Assembly: GCA_032821775.1 (NCBI GenBank)
Contig: JAVLRN010000003.1
Span: 868,001-932,000 of the forward strand
Direction of reading: 5' to 3'
From: Sanguinoderma infundibulare
Taxonomy: Eukaryota > Basidiomycota > Agaricomycetes > Polyporales > Polyporaceae
DNA: 64,000 bases
Shown here: positions 43,074-53,623 of the stretch, piece by piece
How positions within the stretch are numbered: the stretch's first letter is position 1
Layout: every line of letters starts with the position of its first letter
Position numbers and translations under genes: made by a program
Notes under the pieces: model-generated
What the model was told of the DNA's origin: nothing
What the model saw: the letters and a program-made list of their open reading frames with translations, nothing else
Databases searched by the model: none

Positions 43074-43893
43074 ATGGCTCGTAACATCATGTCCACACCC
43101 ACCCCACTCTCCGCGCCCGCTGCGCAAGCCCCGGACAGTCCGCGCGAGTCCGAGTCGCCTCCACCTCCGGGGCGGCAGGGCGACCTGGAGATGGAGCTCC
43201 TCAATCTGGCACAGATGCTTTACAATCTTGGGACGACGGTGGTGAATGACTTGACGAAGGAGAAGGACAAGCCTGGAAACGGAAAGAACGTTGGTGCCCG
43301 AGTGTGAGTCTTGCGCTCGTCGTCACGTCCTGCGGCCACGAGAGTTGTGTCAGCCTGTGTTGGTTGACAAACGAGACCGCGGGGGGATGTTGCTCGTTCA
43401 TGTTCCTGCTAGTGCGGGCGCGTCGTATTGCTCGTTGCTGACGGTGGTGTTGGGGCTGGAATGACGGTATAGAAATCATGTTATCAAATCGCTGGGAGTG
43501 CTGGAGCAGATGTCGGAGACGATCACGACGATGGTGCCTCTGCAAGTGCTGGATGATATCGATAACTCGCGAAACCCGATGTTGCTCACCAAGGACCGGC
43601 TGGAGCGAGCGGCGACGGAGAACCAGTTTATGAACGGGAAAATACACGCCATCGACGTAAGCGCGCTTGTTCCTTGCCCTCATGGTCGTGATACAGGGTG
43701 ACTGATAGGACTTTGTGCGCAGTCGTACCGGAAGATGCTGGACGAGGCCCTGATTGAGAACTTCCCAGAGCTGGGAGAGCATCTCATGGACTCGTCGCTG
43801 CTCACCGCTCTGGGGACGGATCCTATCAAGCTCGAGGACGACACAGGGCTTGGGCCGACGGGGGGCGTCAACGGGCTTCCGAACGGAGTTTAA
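43074..43893 (+). CDS. MED10: Mediator subunit 10 (NUT2)
   Basis: MED10 is an essential subunit of the Mediator middle module, bridging activators and RNA polymerase II. Three exons (43074-43303, 43473-43656 and 43723-43893) add up to 195 codons with matching phases. After a Pro-rich leader (STPTPLSAPAAQAPDSPRES) comes the first helix (LEMELLNLAQMLYNLGTTVV). The conserved core follows: VNHVIKSLGVLEQMSETITT, VPLQVLDDIDNSRNPMLLTK and RAATENQFMNGKIHAIDSYR, where the I/V-P-x-x-V-x-x-Y/I-I-D-x-G/S-x-N-P motif is diagnostic. A short C-terminal extension (DDTGLGPTGGVNGLPNGV) is Gly-rich. The first intron, 169 bases, is long for this genome. Confidence 0.93.
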
Positions 43894-44747
43894 TTGCGAT
43901 TCACCTGCCCAGCATGCCAGAGATGCCCTGACAGTGAGATGCCCCACTCCCCAACTCACCGTCCCGGGTTATCAAAGCGCCCCAGCCGGCAAATCATCCC
44001 ATCCGCCGCGCGCCGATAGAGCTGCGCGTGTTGGAGATGACACGAGCAATAAAATCTGATTCCTCGACTGGACGATGTTCGATTGCTGCACGGAGCTGCG
44101 CGGACGAGAGGATCTGGCGGGGCACAGATGGTTGTTGGGGCCGAGGGGCTGTGGGAGTGGAGCGTTGGGTGAGGATGGGTGGGACAATTTGTGTGCGAGC
44201 GACTGTGAATATAATCCATAGCTGGTGATTGCGTGCCGGACGCTCGAGCGCATGTATTGAGCGAAACGCTGCCGAAAAATCGAAGTGATCGGCGGGAGGT
44301 GTGCTGCACGATAAACAAGCGGAGGGCGACGCCGGGAGAGGTCCGGATCCGCGCAGCGTGCCCGGGCCACGGCTCGGGCTGGCGTCGGAAAGACAGACAT
44401 GGGCGCCGTGGCCGTCCGGGACGTCGGGCGGGTGAGAGCCGGGTGTTGTCAGAGGGATTGGCAAGCTAAGCGCGGCTGTTAAGCGAAGGGTTTGGCAGGG
44501 ATCTGGGGAATATCTAGTTGCCATCAGGCTGGGTTGCCCCTCTCTTTCTCCACGCCTCCTTCAGCTTCTCTTCCCCCATCGCTCACGAGCCCCGCACGCA
44601 AATCGGTCCACGACTGCGACCCAGACGACGCCGACGCCATCTACCGCACAACAAGTCCGCTCTTTGCCGTGGCTTTCCCATCCCCTTGCCTCCACCGCCC
44701 GACCACTGCAGACTCACCCTGCCTCCCCTCCCTCTCTCCCAACGCCC
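43894..44747. other. Intergenic between MED10 and RIC8
   Basis: About 850 bases. A 176-codon minus-strand frame (43994-44524) crosses it, but it lacks motifs and splice context and is not called. The last 250 bases are strongly C/T-rich and look like the RIC8 promoter and 5' UTR. Confidence 0.5.
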
Positions 44748-46925
44748 ATGTCCAAGTACTTCGACGCGTATACTGCCCTCTCCCCGTCTTCTTCGCGTTC
44801 CCAGGTCGCCACCGTTCTCCAGTCCATCGCAGACGGTCAGCTCTAGCCCATCTCCCTGCCCTGACCTCCCCTCACACCGTCTCATTCATGTAGCTCCCCC
44901 ACTCTCGATTGATGACGCAAAACGCCGCGATTTGATCCAGACGATTATTGACGACCTCCCAAAACATAATGGGAACACCCCAAAGAAGAGGCTCTCTTCC
45001 AAAGGTACCTCCTCTCACCCTTCCCCTCTCCCGCCCCCACCCCATTACAGCCCCAGAACATCCCGTTTCTTACTCCCCGTCTTCTTCAGATGCTGCACCC
45101 GCTCTCCAGGCCGTCAAGTCCTTAGGCAAGAACCCCGCAGGTTCAGAGGTCCTTGCAACAGCCCCAAATCTCTCCGCTCTCCTCTCCTTGTACCACGCCT
45201 ACAAAGATGTCCCCGACGCGTCAAACGAAGCCCTTCGTTGCGTCGCTAATGCCATGCTTCTTGTCGATCACGCCCGCGTAACTCTCGTCGACAAGCACGT
45301 CGGCGGTGGCGATTTCGCCCTTGACCTACTCGAGGTCCGTCTCTTCCACACTCGCTTCCCACTCACACCCCTCATCCTTCTCTTTCTCATCAGAAATCCA
45401 CCTCCCCCGAACGCATATTCCTCGCCTCTCGTATCCTCTTCTTGTCCACCGTCTCCATGCTCTCCGCCAGTGCTTTCATCCGATCCCTCGTCGAGGCAAA
45501 GTCTCCTAATATCACAGAGCTCATCGGCACCAAGCTCGATTTGCTATCCCGCGCCATCCTCGCCGGAATCAAGTTTTCACGCGAAGCCATGACAGACCTA
45601 CTCAAATTCACCTTTAATTTGCTCCTACACTATCCCAAGGTACGCGTCCTACTTAATCGATCATTTGTGGCGTCCCCTTGCTCACTCCGCTCTAGCTTGT
45701 TGACGATTCTAATTCTAATGATACCAAAGTGTTGGGCGATTGCTGGAGTGACCGTTTGGATGGGTACGTTTCCTCCCCTTTGCCTTGCCATCTCCGTACT
45801 GATACCCTTTCCCTATCCAGCATCCTCCCATACTTGCTCCGCACCTTCAACACCTTGCCCCCCTCATTCCCCGCTCCCCTCACCGCTCCTATGACACATG
45901 TCATCCATGCTTTGATCGCCGTCCCCGTATCCTCCTCATTGCAGACCATTTGGCTTCCTCCTGCAAAGACGTCCCCGTCCCCTACTCCCAAGCCCATCAG
46001 CTCCTCCGAGTCCTCGTCTAGCCAAACCAGCACCAACAAGATCTCTCGCTCTTCCAGCAGCAGCCGCTCTGGTTCTCCCACCACCGGTCCTGCCAAAGAC
46101 CCCAAGCCTGGCGCGTTCGATCGAGCCTGGTCCGCGCTTTCTGCTGGTCGTCGATCCTTCTCCCGTTCTTCGTCCCCTCACAATTTTACGCCTGTTGACG
46201 TCCTCTTACGAGCCTATGACCTCCTCGACGTTTCCCTCAACCACTACATACCGGACGCCATCGACCCCGACGACTCCGGTGTGCGTCAGCGCTGTATGCG
46301 CGAGACGGACCAGTCGCTCGATGACGTGATGACGCCCCTCGTCGTACTCATCACGAAACTCTGCCATGGAGATGAGGGGTCGAGGTTGCGGATGCGCCAA
46401 TGGATCTTGCCCGATGACTTGGACCGGACAAGTCCGTTGGAGGCAAGGTCTGATCTGCTGGGCAGGCTTCTGAGGTCCTTGGCGAGCGTCCACCATACGA
46501 AGCTCAAGAACGCGGTTGGGGAGATGCTGTACGCTGTCTGCGACTCTGATGGTGCGTTGTTATGCCTCATTCTCACCTATCTCGGTCTCTGACTTGAAGT
46601 TATGTTGACAGGGAGCACACTCGCGTCATACGTCGGCTATGGAAACGTTGCTGGCTTCCTCTTCAACAAGGGCATCATGTCCGCACCCCCACCACCTGCT
46701 GGATCGAGCGCGTCCGCTCCGACGACGACCGCTGATGGTATCCCAATCAACCCCATCACCGGCGTGGCCGAGAAACCTGCGCCGTCGGTGGAGATGACAG
46801 ACGAGGAGAAGGAGCGCGAAGCCGAGAAGCTGTTCGTGCTCTTCGACCGGCTGGAGAAGACGGGTGCGATCCCCAAGGAGTCAAATCCTATCCGCCAGGC
46901 GATCCAGCAGGGCAAGCTCGGTTGA
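44748..46925 (+). CDS. RIC8: RIC8/synembryn, G-alpha chaperone and exchange factor
   Basis: RIC8 is a cytosolic armadillo-like protein that folds nascent G-alpha subunits and acts as a receptor-independent exchange factor, required for growth and development in filamentous fungi. The start MSKYFDAYTALSPSSSRSQV joins across an intron to PPLSIDDAKRRDLIQTIIDD. Conserved helices follow: LALKSLGKNP-like text (QAVKSLGKNPAGSEVLATAP), EALRCVANAMLLVDHARVTL and FLASRILFLSTVSMLSAS. Then come FSREAMTDLLKFTFNLLLHY and LRMRQWILPDDLDRTSPLEA. The C-terminal helices read LLGRLLRSLASVHHTKLKN and VGEMLYAVCDSDGSTLASYV, then YGNVAGFLFNKGI. A Ser-rich insert lies mid-protein (SSSQTSTNKISRSSSSSRSG). The terminal acidic helix (MTDEEKEREAEKLFVLFDRL) is typical. 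At least six introns are present. Confidence 0.93.
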
Positions 46926-47424
46926 GATGTTGCGTCACGATTAGTCGCATGGGAGGCAAAAGTGATAATGCGCAAGACAAGGAAGGAGAGAGGCGCGGAC
47001 GCTGCTGCTATTTATCTATCATGCAAACGACTAGCACGATTACCAAGACCCATGGCCAGGTACGTATTCTTACTGGCCCTATACCATCGCAGCCTCCCTG
47101 TTATATCACCCCGTAGTTCCCGGTCTCGCTACCAGCTGTAGATACTCTTCCGCTTTGAGCACGCACGCATGCATGCATTAGTACCGTTATTGCGCTCTGT
47201 ATCTGCGCTCGCATTAGCATCCCGATCCGTCACCCGCGCCTGATATCTGCACACATTCGAGTCGTGTACGATCACCAACCGATAGTGTATGTTATCCTCT
47301 AATGTAATGCTCTGCTCTTGCATCGCTCTAGGACTTGTGTTGTACTCTTCCTCTATGGACATCGAACATATCGAGCTATATACCCTCGCATACCTCTGCC
47401 GGGGTCTCACATCGCTGCCGACGA
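46926..47424. other. Intergenic between convergent RIC8 and histidine phosphatase
   Basis: 500 bases holding both 3' ends. A cacgcacgcatgcatgca-type palindromic run lies near 47160-47176. No gene is supported. Confidence 0.5.
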
Positions 47425-48349
47425 CTACAAGCCCGCCTTCTCGGAGGATGTGGGCTCCGGCTCCCCTTCGGCGGAGACGACCTGCGTCAGAGGCGCGAGC
47501 CACGCCTCACCGTCCGGGTCGTCGGCCTCGTCGACGGCGAACGTGTACTCGCGGACCTCGACGTTGGCCCATTCTTCGTGGGTATTGTAGCCCTTGGTGA
47601 GGTAGCGGAGGAAGTCGCCGTGGGAGACGACGGCGATGGCCTGCTCGGGGCGCGCGCGCAGCCAGCGGCGGACCCAGCGGGCGCGGGCTTGGATCGCGTC
47701 CTCGGTCGCGGCGTAGAAGCCGGACTTGGACGTCCATTCGGGCTTGAGCGGAGAGAAGTCGAGCCCGGCGTACTCGGGGTCGGCTTCGAGGACTTCGCGC
47801 GGCTTGGGACGGGGACGGTGATGAGTTCAAGTTAGCATGTGTTGGGGAGGAATGTAATACGGCGGTGGTGGGGGGCATGGACGGGATCGACGGGGCGGGA
47901 CTGTGAACGCACCGAGCCGACGTCGCACGGGAGGTTGTTGACCTCCTGCAGCTGCGGGAGGACGACGACGGGCTTTCCTTCGGCCTCGAGGCGTTTCCTG
48001 AGTGTGGGGTATCCGACGATGGTCGTCGTGAGCGTGCGGCGGAGACCGCTGGTAACGAGGAGGTTGGCGGAGGCTTGGATGGTGTCCTTGGTCGCTTGGC
48101 TCAAGGACGCGGCTTGCTGCCGACCGCGGAACGTCAGCGGGGCATCATGGACTGTGCGACGTTGTGAGGGCTATGGTCTGTACGTGAACGGAGAGAGGAC
48201 TACTTAGTACTCACTCGTCCAGTCTTCGGTAACACTGGGCGCGCCATCGCGTTAACAAGTGCAATTGGGAAACGGAACGAACGAACTGACTTGTGCTCGG
48301 CTTCTGCGTGCCTGGTGAGGTATATGCGTTTCTGGGTAGCGGAAGCCAT
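47425..48349 (-). CDS. Histidine phosphatase (phosphoglycerate-mutase-like), possibly frameshifted
   Basis: The protein belongs to the branch-1 histidine phosphatases; the substrate is unknown, commonly a small phosphoester in fungi. Exon 1 (48291-48349) encodes MASATQKRIYLTRHAEAEH with the catalytic RHAE. A 20-base exon (48215-48234) adds NVTEDWT, and exon 3 (47913-48152) begins IHDAPLTFRGR. The remainder reads QAASLSQATKDTIQASANLL, TSGLRRTLTTTIVGYPTL, LPQLQEVNNLPCDVGS and, after an intron, REVLEADPEYAGLDFSPL. The second catalytic His is in VVSHGDFLRYL. The first 32 bases of exon 3 and the rest are in different frames. A single extra base in the GGG run at 48120-48122 explains this, either as sequencing error or as a genuine loss-of-function change. 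Without that base the exon phases fit exactly. Confidence 0.82.
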
Positions 48350-48552
48350 ATGTGTCTATGTCTATGCGTTACAGATAGAGGGTATATCGGGTGGTGGTGC
48401 GCGAGTGACCAGAGGCACAGTGGAAGGCGCCTCTCTATCGATCGATGCTTCGGACCGACTCATCCTTGTATAATGACGTCAGCGTCTACTCAACGCCTTT
48501 GTCAGACGGGACAAGATAGGACACTCACTGCCTGCTTCATCGGCCCGACGCC

Positions 48553-49835
48553 TCAGGCCCAGAGAGCCGAGGTTAATTTTGACCCCCAGCGCCGGTCAAC
48601 GACTCCAGTACCAATCGGTCCAACAAGTGTACACAGCAAGATGGCCCACATGCACACCAAGAATGCCTCGTCCCCCAAGAGGCCCGGTTCTCCTTGTGCA
48701 CTGTCGCCACGAGCCAGTTGGGTGATCAGGAGTCCGATTTTCCCCCGAGACACCATTGCGACGCCCATGAAGATTGCGGCAGGGAAGGATGCGATGGAAG
48801 TTTGTCCTAGGGTCAACTCCTCAGGTACGACGAAGCTCCGAGGCGCACGAACTGACTGCCCCATCGCAGCCCATCGCACACTATCGCACAACGCCCCACG
48901 TCCAATTCTCCGAGATTTCACCCAATCGTGCGGGGGTGCACCAACGCTCACCGATGCCACGATACCGGAAGAGTGGGCGTAAAACAAGTCGAGCAACAAT
49001 AGAGGCGAGGGCTGCTATAAAGGAGGAGAGCAGCGGTCGGAAGATCGTCCAAGCAAGATAGCCATGGTTGTGACCAGGAGCGTCGGATTTAATGGAGGCC
49101 AAAGCTGGAATGAGAGAGGCTATAACAAGGCCAACAACGTCGTCGATGATAGCAGCGCTGATGAGGATTGTGCCTATGCGAGATTGCTGTAGAGGGACTT
49201 GGTGGGGAACTGAAGGCATGGACGGGTTGATGTCATTCTGACTTGCGCCGGATGTAGAGGAATTGAGACCACGGACTAGGCTTGGGGTGGATGAACCGAC
49301 TGAGCGAGATTCATCGATGGCGTCTATACTTCTCCTAACGGTGCCCAGGGCAGCTAGTGTGGTGCCGAGACTGGTGGACGACAAGGCGGCTCCAGACGCA
49401 AAGGCTTGGAGAGGTTCGTACCAAAACCCTGCGCTTAGAAGTGCAAAGGAAAGAGCGATGGGAATGGCAATCCCGGTCAGGGCGCAGACAATCGATATGG
49501 GGAGGTTCGACAGGAGTGCAGGAAGATTGGTGGAGAGTCCGCCTGGGGCCATATGTCAGAACAATTGTTGTGTGAGACCAGAGGACACGCGAACCTTCGA
49601 AAACAACCAGGATCAAGCCAAGATACCCTAGGGCGGTGAATGTCGCCGCCCACTCGGTTGGCAGCAAGTTGGCTAGTGGCAAGCCATAGATTATGCCGAA
49701 GGCCATCTCGGCGATTATGCCAGCGTATAGGAGGTGATCTGCGATCACACGGGCGACATTCAGAAGATAGAGAAATGACGCGAGAACGAGAAGGTGGACA
49801 AGCGACGGTTCTTGGTAGGAGAGGGCGTGTGGCAT
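48553..49835 (-). CDS. Monovalent cation:proton antiporter (CPA2-like), internally shortened
   Basis: The family exchanges Na+ or K+ for protons across a membrane. Exons 49595-49835, 48952-49542 and 48553-48806 join in matching phases to 361 residues. The N-terminal part has MPHALSYQEPSLVHLLVLAS, IIAEMAFGIIYGLPLANLL and ALGYLGLILVVFEGGLSTNL. The middle has VCALTGIAIPIALSFALLSA and the unwound-helix signature ASGAALSSTSLGTTLAALGT. The ion-binding Asp pair is SAAIIDDVVGLVIASLIPAL. The end has FMGVAMVSRGKIGLLITQLA and EAFLVCMWAILLCTLVGPIG. Between FRYRGIG and the FPAAIFMG segment the family normally has several more membrane helices (about 100-150 residues), which are absent. The gene may be nonfunctional or unusually compact. 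Its 5' end lies inside the inverted duplication. Confidence 0.75.
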
Positions 49836-50422
49836 AGTGACTGAGTCTGACGTCCAAGTCTGGCACTCGCGTTCGTGGCTGCAACATAACGTCGCCGTGG
49901 ACCTGGTTGACCTTCATTCCAGTATCTTTCATGTCAGTGCGACGATTTGATTTGAAAAAACGACTGTACGTTTCCGTATGTGCACGCACGACTACGTACT
50001 CTTGAGGGATAATGGCGGGGATGCCTACTAGTGGCCAGGCTCAGGCGGCGCGGAGCAGCGGGAAGTGCCGAAGGGCGTCTTTGCCGCTTTGGACTCCAAC
50101 CAGCGATCTCAATTCAGTTCCATCATGGCTAACTATGCTAGCTCCAGAAAATGTGTACGAAGAAATTCTCAGGCGATGCCGTTTGCCAGTGTTCAGGAGG
50201 CTCGGCTGAGTTCTGAAACTCTGCTTGGGTTAGCCACCAGCCATGCCAGCCACCAGCCATGCCAGCTACCAGCCATGTCGGCCACTCTAGGGTGCCAGCC
50301 TCGATCCTAACCTACCCCGTATATAAATTCTGCCCATCACAGCGTCTACCCCCATCTCTCTTTCCTTTCCCCATCTAGGCCCCCAGGACGAAGACGAACT
50401 TCGAACGCGCGCGCCGAAGACC

Positions 50423-50695
50423 ATGGATCCCCGGGCTCATCCTACGGTACACCCGACAGACGTGGCCGAGTCGTCCGCGGGAGGGAGTCATGACCCCGAC
50501 GATCGCGGCGATGAGGCTCGTCCTAGGGTATCTCTTCGTTCTGTCTCCCTTGTTCCACGTTCGTCCTGCTGTTGGTCTTGTTTATCCACAGACCTCCACG
50601 ACCGCCCGGGCGACGGTACGACGACGACGACGACGACGACGCGAGCCGACGAGTGCCGACGGATTGGCGTTGGTGAGGCTGGGGGAGGGAGTTGA
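50423..50695 (+). CDS. Possible small gene in the duplicated core (MDPRAHP frame)
   Basis: The 90-codon frame starts about 100 bases downstream of a TATA-like gtatataaat, and begins MDPRAHPTVHPTDVAESS. It contains a Thr run from a cga/acg trinucleotide repeat (DGTTTTTTTTRADECRR). The copy in arm A (minus strand, 34026 to 33763) starts the same but ends differently, because the trinucleotide tract differs in length and shifts the frame. That difference argues against a conserved protein, so the frame may be leader sequence of a noncoding or degenerate transcript. No family is recognised. Confidence 0.25.
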   Translation: MDPRAHPTVHPTDVAESSAGGSHDPDDRGDEARPRVSLRSVSLVPRSSCCWSCLSTDLHDRPGDGTTTTTTTTRADECRRIGVGEAGGGS

Positions 50696-50851
50696 TCGCC
50701 CCAATGAACCCGGTCTCCCGCGTCGGGGGTGTTGTTGTCGGTGTTGTGTTTCGTGTGCTTCTGATGTGGACTCGGGACCCGGACGTTTCGCGTTATGTGG
50801 ACTCGGGACTCGGACGGTTCGCGCTCGCACTGTCGACTCGGACTTGGATTC

Positions 50852-50887
50852 GGACTGGGACTGGGACTGGGACTGGGACTGGGACTG
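50852..50887 (+). repeat. ggactg hexanucleotide run, six units, arm B
   Basis: Six perfect units mirror the cagtcc run of arm A with no change in copy number, supporting very recent common origin or gene conversion of the core. Confidence 0.9.
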
Positions 50888-50964
50888 TGTTGTATTTTCC
50901 CGGTTCGTCAAGATCGTTCGAGGCTGACGACGGGGTCCGGCCACGGGAGCACGGTGCGGCCAGC

Positions 50965-51318
50965 GGTACGGAGACTCGCCCCCTCTTAGGCCCCTCGTTA
51001 ATCCCTCCTCTCGTCGTCCCGCCCTCGAGGCCAGGGGCCAACCACCCGCGGGTCGGGTCCGGTGCACGGTACGGAGACTTGCCACCTCTTAGGCCGCCCA
51101 TCCCACTCCACCCGCCGGTTCAAGCGGGTTGGTCCCTCCGACTGCTCAAGACGACGACAAGACGACGACAAGGGCCTGCCAGCAGGGGCTCCAGGGGGCG
51201 GCGGAGGGTACGGAGGCTCGCCACCTCTTAGGCCTCTCTCCAAACCCTGCCCTCTGTTCTGTCAGTGGGCCGCCGGGTAGTGGGAAGCGGGGTACGGGGT
51301 CTCGCCAGCCCTTAGGCC
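50965..51318 (+). repeat. Four copies of the 28-base motif, arm B
   Basis: Copies at 50965-50992, 51068-51095, 51207-51234 and 51291-51318 are the reverse complements of those in arm A. They have the same mismatches and spacing. The plus-strand consensus starts ggtacggagactcgccacct and ends cttaggcc. Confidence 0.8.
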
Positions 51319-51861
51319 TCGTCGAGCACTGCTCCGCGGTTCCGTGCCCTGGAGCCACACGCCCGGCGCGTGTCGGCAAAGTCTGCGACGTATCTTCGGA
51401 GGCTAGCAGCATGTGCCAACCTTCGGGGGCCCTCTGTGGATGGAGACATGGAGGCTAAAGACCCTCCCTTCGTCGGGGAGCAAAAGCGACTCCGCTGGTT
51501 AGGAGCCGCGCCCTTTCGGGGGCACCCCTTCCTCGTGAAGGGATCTTTTTTCTCTTTCGGGGCAGTTGCGTGTCTGTGGTATTCACCTCGACGCGCCTTC
51601 ACGAAAGAGGATTGGGACCCAGTTGACGTGGAAGGGTGTGACCACTCGTTTATGATCCCTTGCATACGCCATGTATCTATATTTTCGAGCACTAGTACAA
51701 GGCTGTGTTTTCTGGCCAGACGAGTAGCTTCACACGCGTTCCACACGCAGTATATACTGGCAGGATTGAAATCATAATACATTCGCTAGTTGTTACAGAT
51801 GTGCAGAGATTGAGACTGACGAAGATAGCTGAAAGCGAGTGCATGCGTTTCGATCGTGACT

Positions 51862-53623
51862 CTAAGTTGCGAACAGAGACGAGTTGCTCATGATCTGAGA
51901 GAAGAACTGGAGCGCCGCTTCTCCAGTGGAAAGTGAGCTCCAGCTGTAGGCGGGAACCTCGTGGCCACTATATACGAGCACGCTGTCAGCTATCCATACC
52001 GTACTCAAACACCGAGTCAACACTCACGCTCCGAAGATACGCGCATACGAGAACGTGCCGGCATTCTTGTACAGGCCGGCGGCGACGCCCTTGACCGTGT
52101 AGCTCGCAAACTGCTGCTCGGCGTACTCGGTGCTGAACTTGGTCTGGAGCGTGTCGACCATGGCCTCCACGCCATGGAAGTTCAGGATGTAGTCCGCGTC
52201 GCCGTCGAAGACGAGCGTACGCACGCCGGCATTGATGACCGTCTCCAGGTCCGGGCGCGAGTTGTGCATCCAGTCGCCCGTCGACGCGAAATTGTCGTTC
52301 ACGTAATCGTTCGTCTCCTGCCATGTCGACTCGGCGCCGATCTTGCTCGTCACCGCGCTGCTACTGAGGTACTTGGTCAGGTCAGGCGGGTACGGGTCCG
52401 GGTTCTCGGCGGGCACGTAGTATACGTCGTAGTTGCCGGCAAGGGGCCCGAGGATGTTGTTGTTGCAGAACTGCTGGGCACCGGAGCAGGTCGACTCGTC
52501 GCTGGTGTTGTAGCACTGTGCAATTTGGTCCATGCATCCGCCAGATTGGATCCAGGACTTGTTTGCGTCAGCGACGACAGACGAGGAGACAAGGGGGTGG
52601 TAGGGGTTCGAAGCCGCATAGGAGATGTATCCAGGGTACTGCGTGAGAGGGTCCTACATTGGTCGAGTAAGGAACGTTTACTGACGGCATAGAGACGACA
52701 AGCGCACCGTGAGACCGTCACCAATCCCCAGGAACTTGAGGTTGATGGGAGTACCAGAAACGGTGCCGTTTGCAATGGCCGCGTTCTGTTCGAGGAGGTA
52801 ACTGAATAGTGCAAATATGAGCTTCTCCAGGGGCACTTCAGTTCGAAGCCACGGACTTACGCAGCGAACGTTGGACCGTAATGACCACCATACGACTCGG
52901 TCCATATGGCAAAGTCGTGCTCCTGAAATTTGGAAAACCGGGAGTCCGCAAAGAATATCTGAAGGAACTGCCAAAAGTCTGAGGCGGCGTGCTGGGAGGT
53001 ATTAACGTTCAAAGTGCCATGGGAGAACCCGGTACCAACAGGCTGGTCAATGTAGAGCCTGTTGCGACATGTCTGTTAGCAGCTGTGCGGCACGTATCAC
53101 GATAGCATCGGAACCAACATGTTGGAAACCTGGTTCCAAGAGTTAGGATTGAGAGACACGCTGCTGCTATCATTGTTGATCCTGCAGGGACCGTTCTCCT
53201 GGAAGAGACCCAACATACTGGAGCTGCCAGGCTACGGCTGTGATGAGTAAACCACGAACACATCAAAGCAGGAACTGCACTTACACCACCGTTAAGCCAG
53301 ACGGAAACGGGAGCAGTGTCTGAGTTGTTGCGTGCCGCGAAAAACCAGAAGAAGATGCTCTCGTCCGAGCTGAGGTCGCCATACCCTGAGGCCTGGTACA
53401 CGCCCGAAGTTGTCTCGCATATGCCGCTGTTCTCGGTGACGCGAAGCTTGCCGGGAACAGTGATAGCGGGCCCGAGGTCCGCCAACTTAATCAAGCTCTG
53501 GGCAACCAGGTCAGCACCGACGCCGCCGGGAATACCGTCGACGATAGGGATCTGGCCACCGAGAACAATGGACACGGGGGAGACTGCCAGCAGCGAAGTG
53601 AGCGCTGAGAGCCTGAGGAACAT
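51862..53623 (-). CDS. Secreted serine carboxypeptidase (S10 family)
   Basis: S10 enzymes remove C-terminal residues from peptides at acidic pH, in vacuoles or outside the cell. The start [20 protein letters not shown] is a signal peptide. The oxyanion region reads VSVWLNGG spliced to [16 protein letters not shown]. The substrate-binding text is [17 protein letters not shown]. The nucleophile elbow is [11 protein letters not shown], the Asp is in [19 protein letters not shown] and the His is in the last exon, [20 protein letters not shown]. All three catalytic residues are therefore present. [19 protein letters not shown] and several N-x-S/T sites fit a glycosylated secreted protein. About seven short introns are present. 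Upstream, a tataacttatatatct stretch near 53698 looks like a TATA element. It belongs to the fungal secreted S10 group rather than to vacuolar CPY. Confidence 0.93.

Larger units (their letters stand above)
49630..51724 (+). repeat. Inverted duplication, arm B (2.1 kb)
   Basis: This is the reverse complement of arm A at 32706-34813, with the same order of parts. It holds the antiporter 5' exon (49630-49932), the promoter stretch with gtatataaat near 50321 on the plus strand, and the MDPRAHPTVHP frame from 50423. The ggactg six-unit run, four 28-base motifs and a diverged outer part beyond 51590 follow. Here the antiporter exon continues into a gene body, so arm B is the likelier parent copy. 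The core, about 50005-51590, is almost identical to arm A. Confidence 0.85.

Noticed and set aside
43994..44524. 176-codon open frame on the minus strand between MED10 and RIC8
   Set aside because: Composition follows the local GC bias; there is no motif, no intron, and it overlaps the probable RIC8 promoter.
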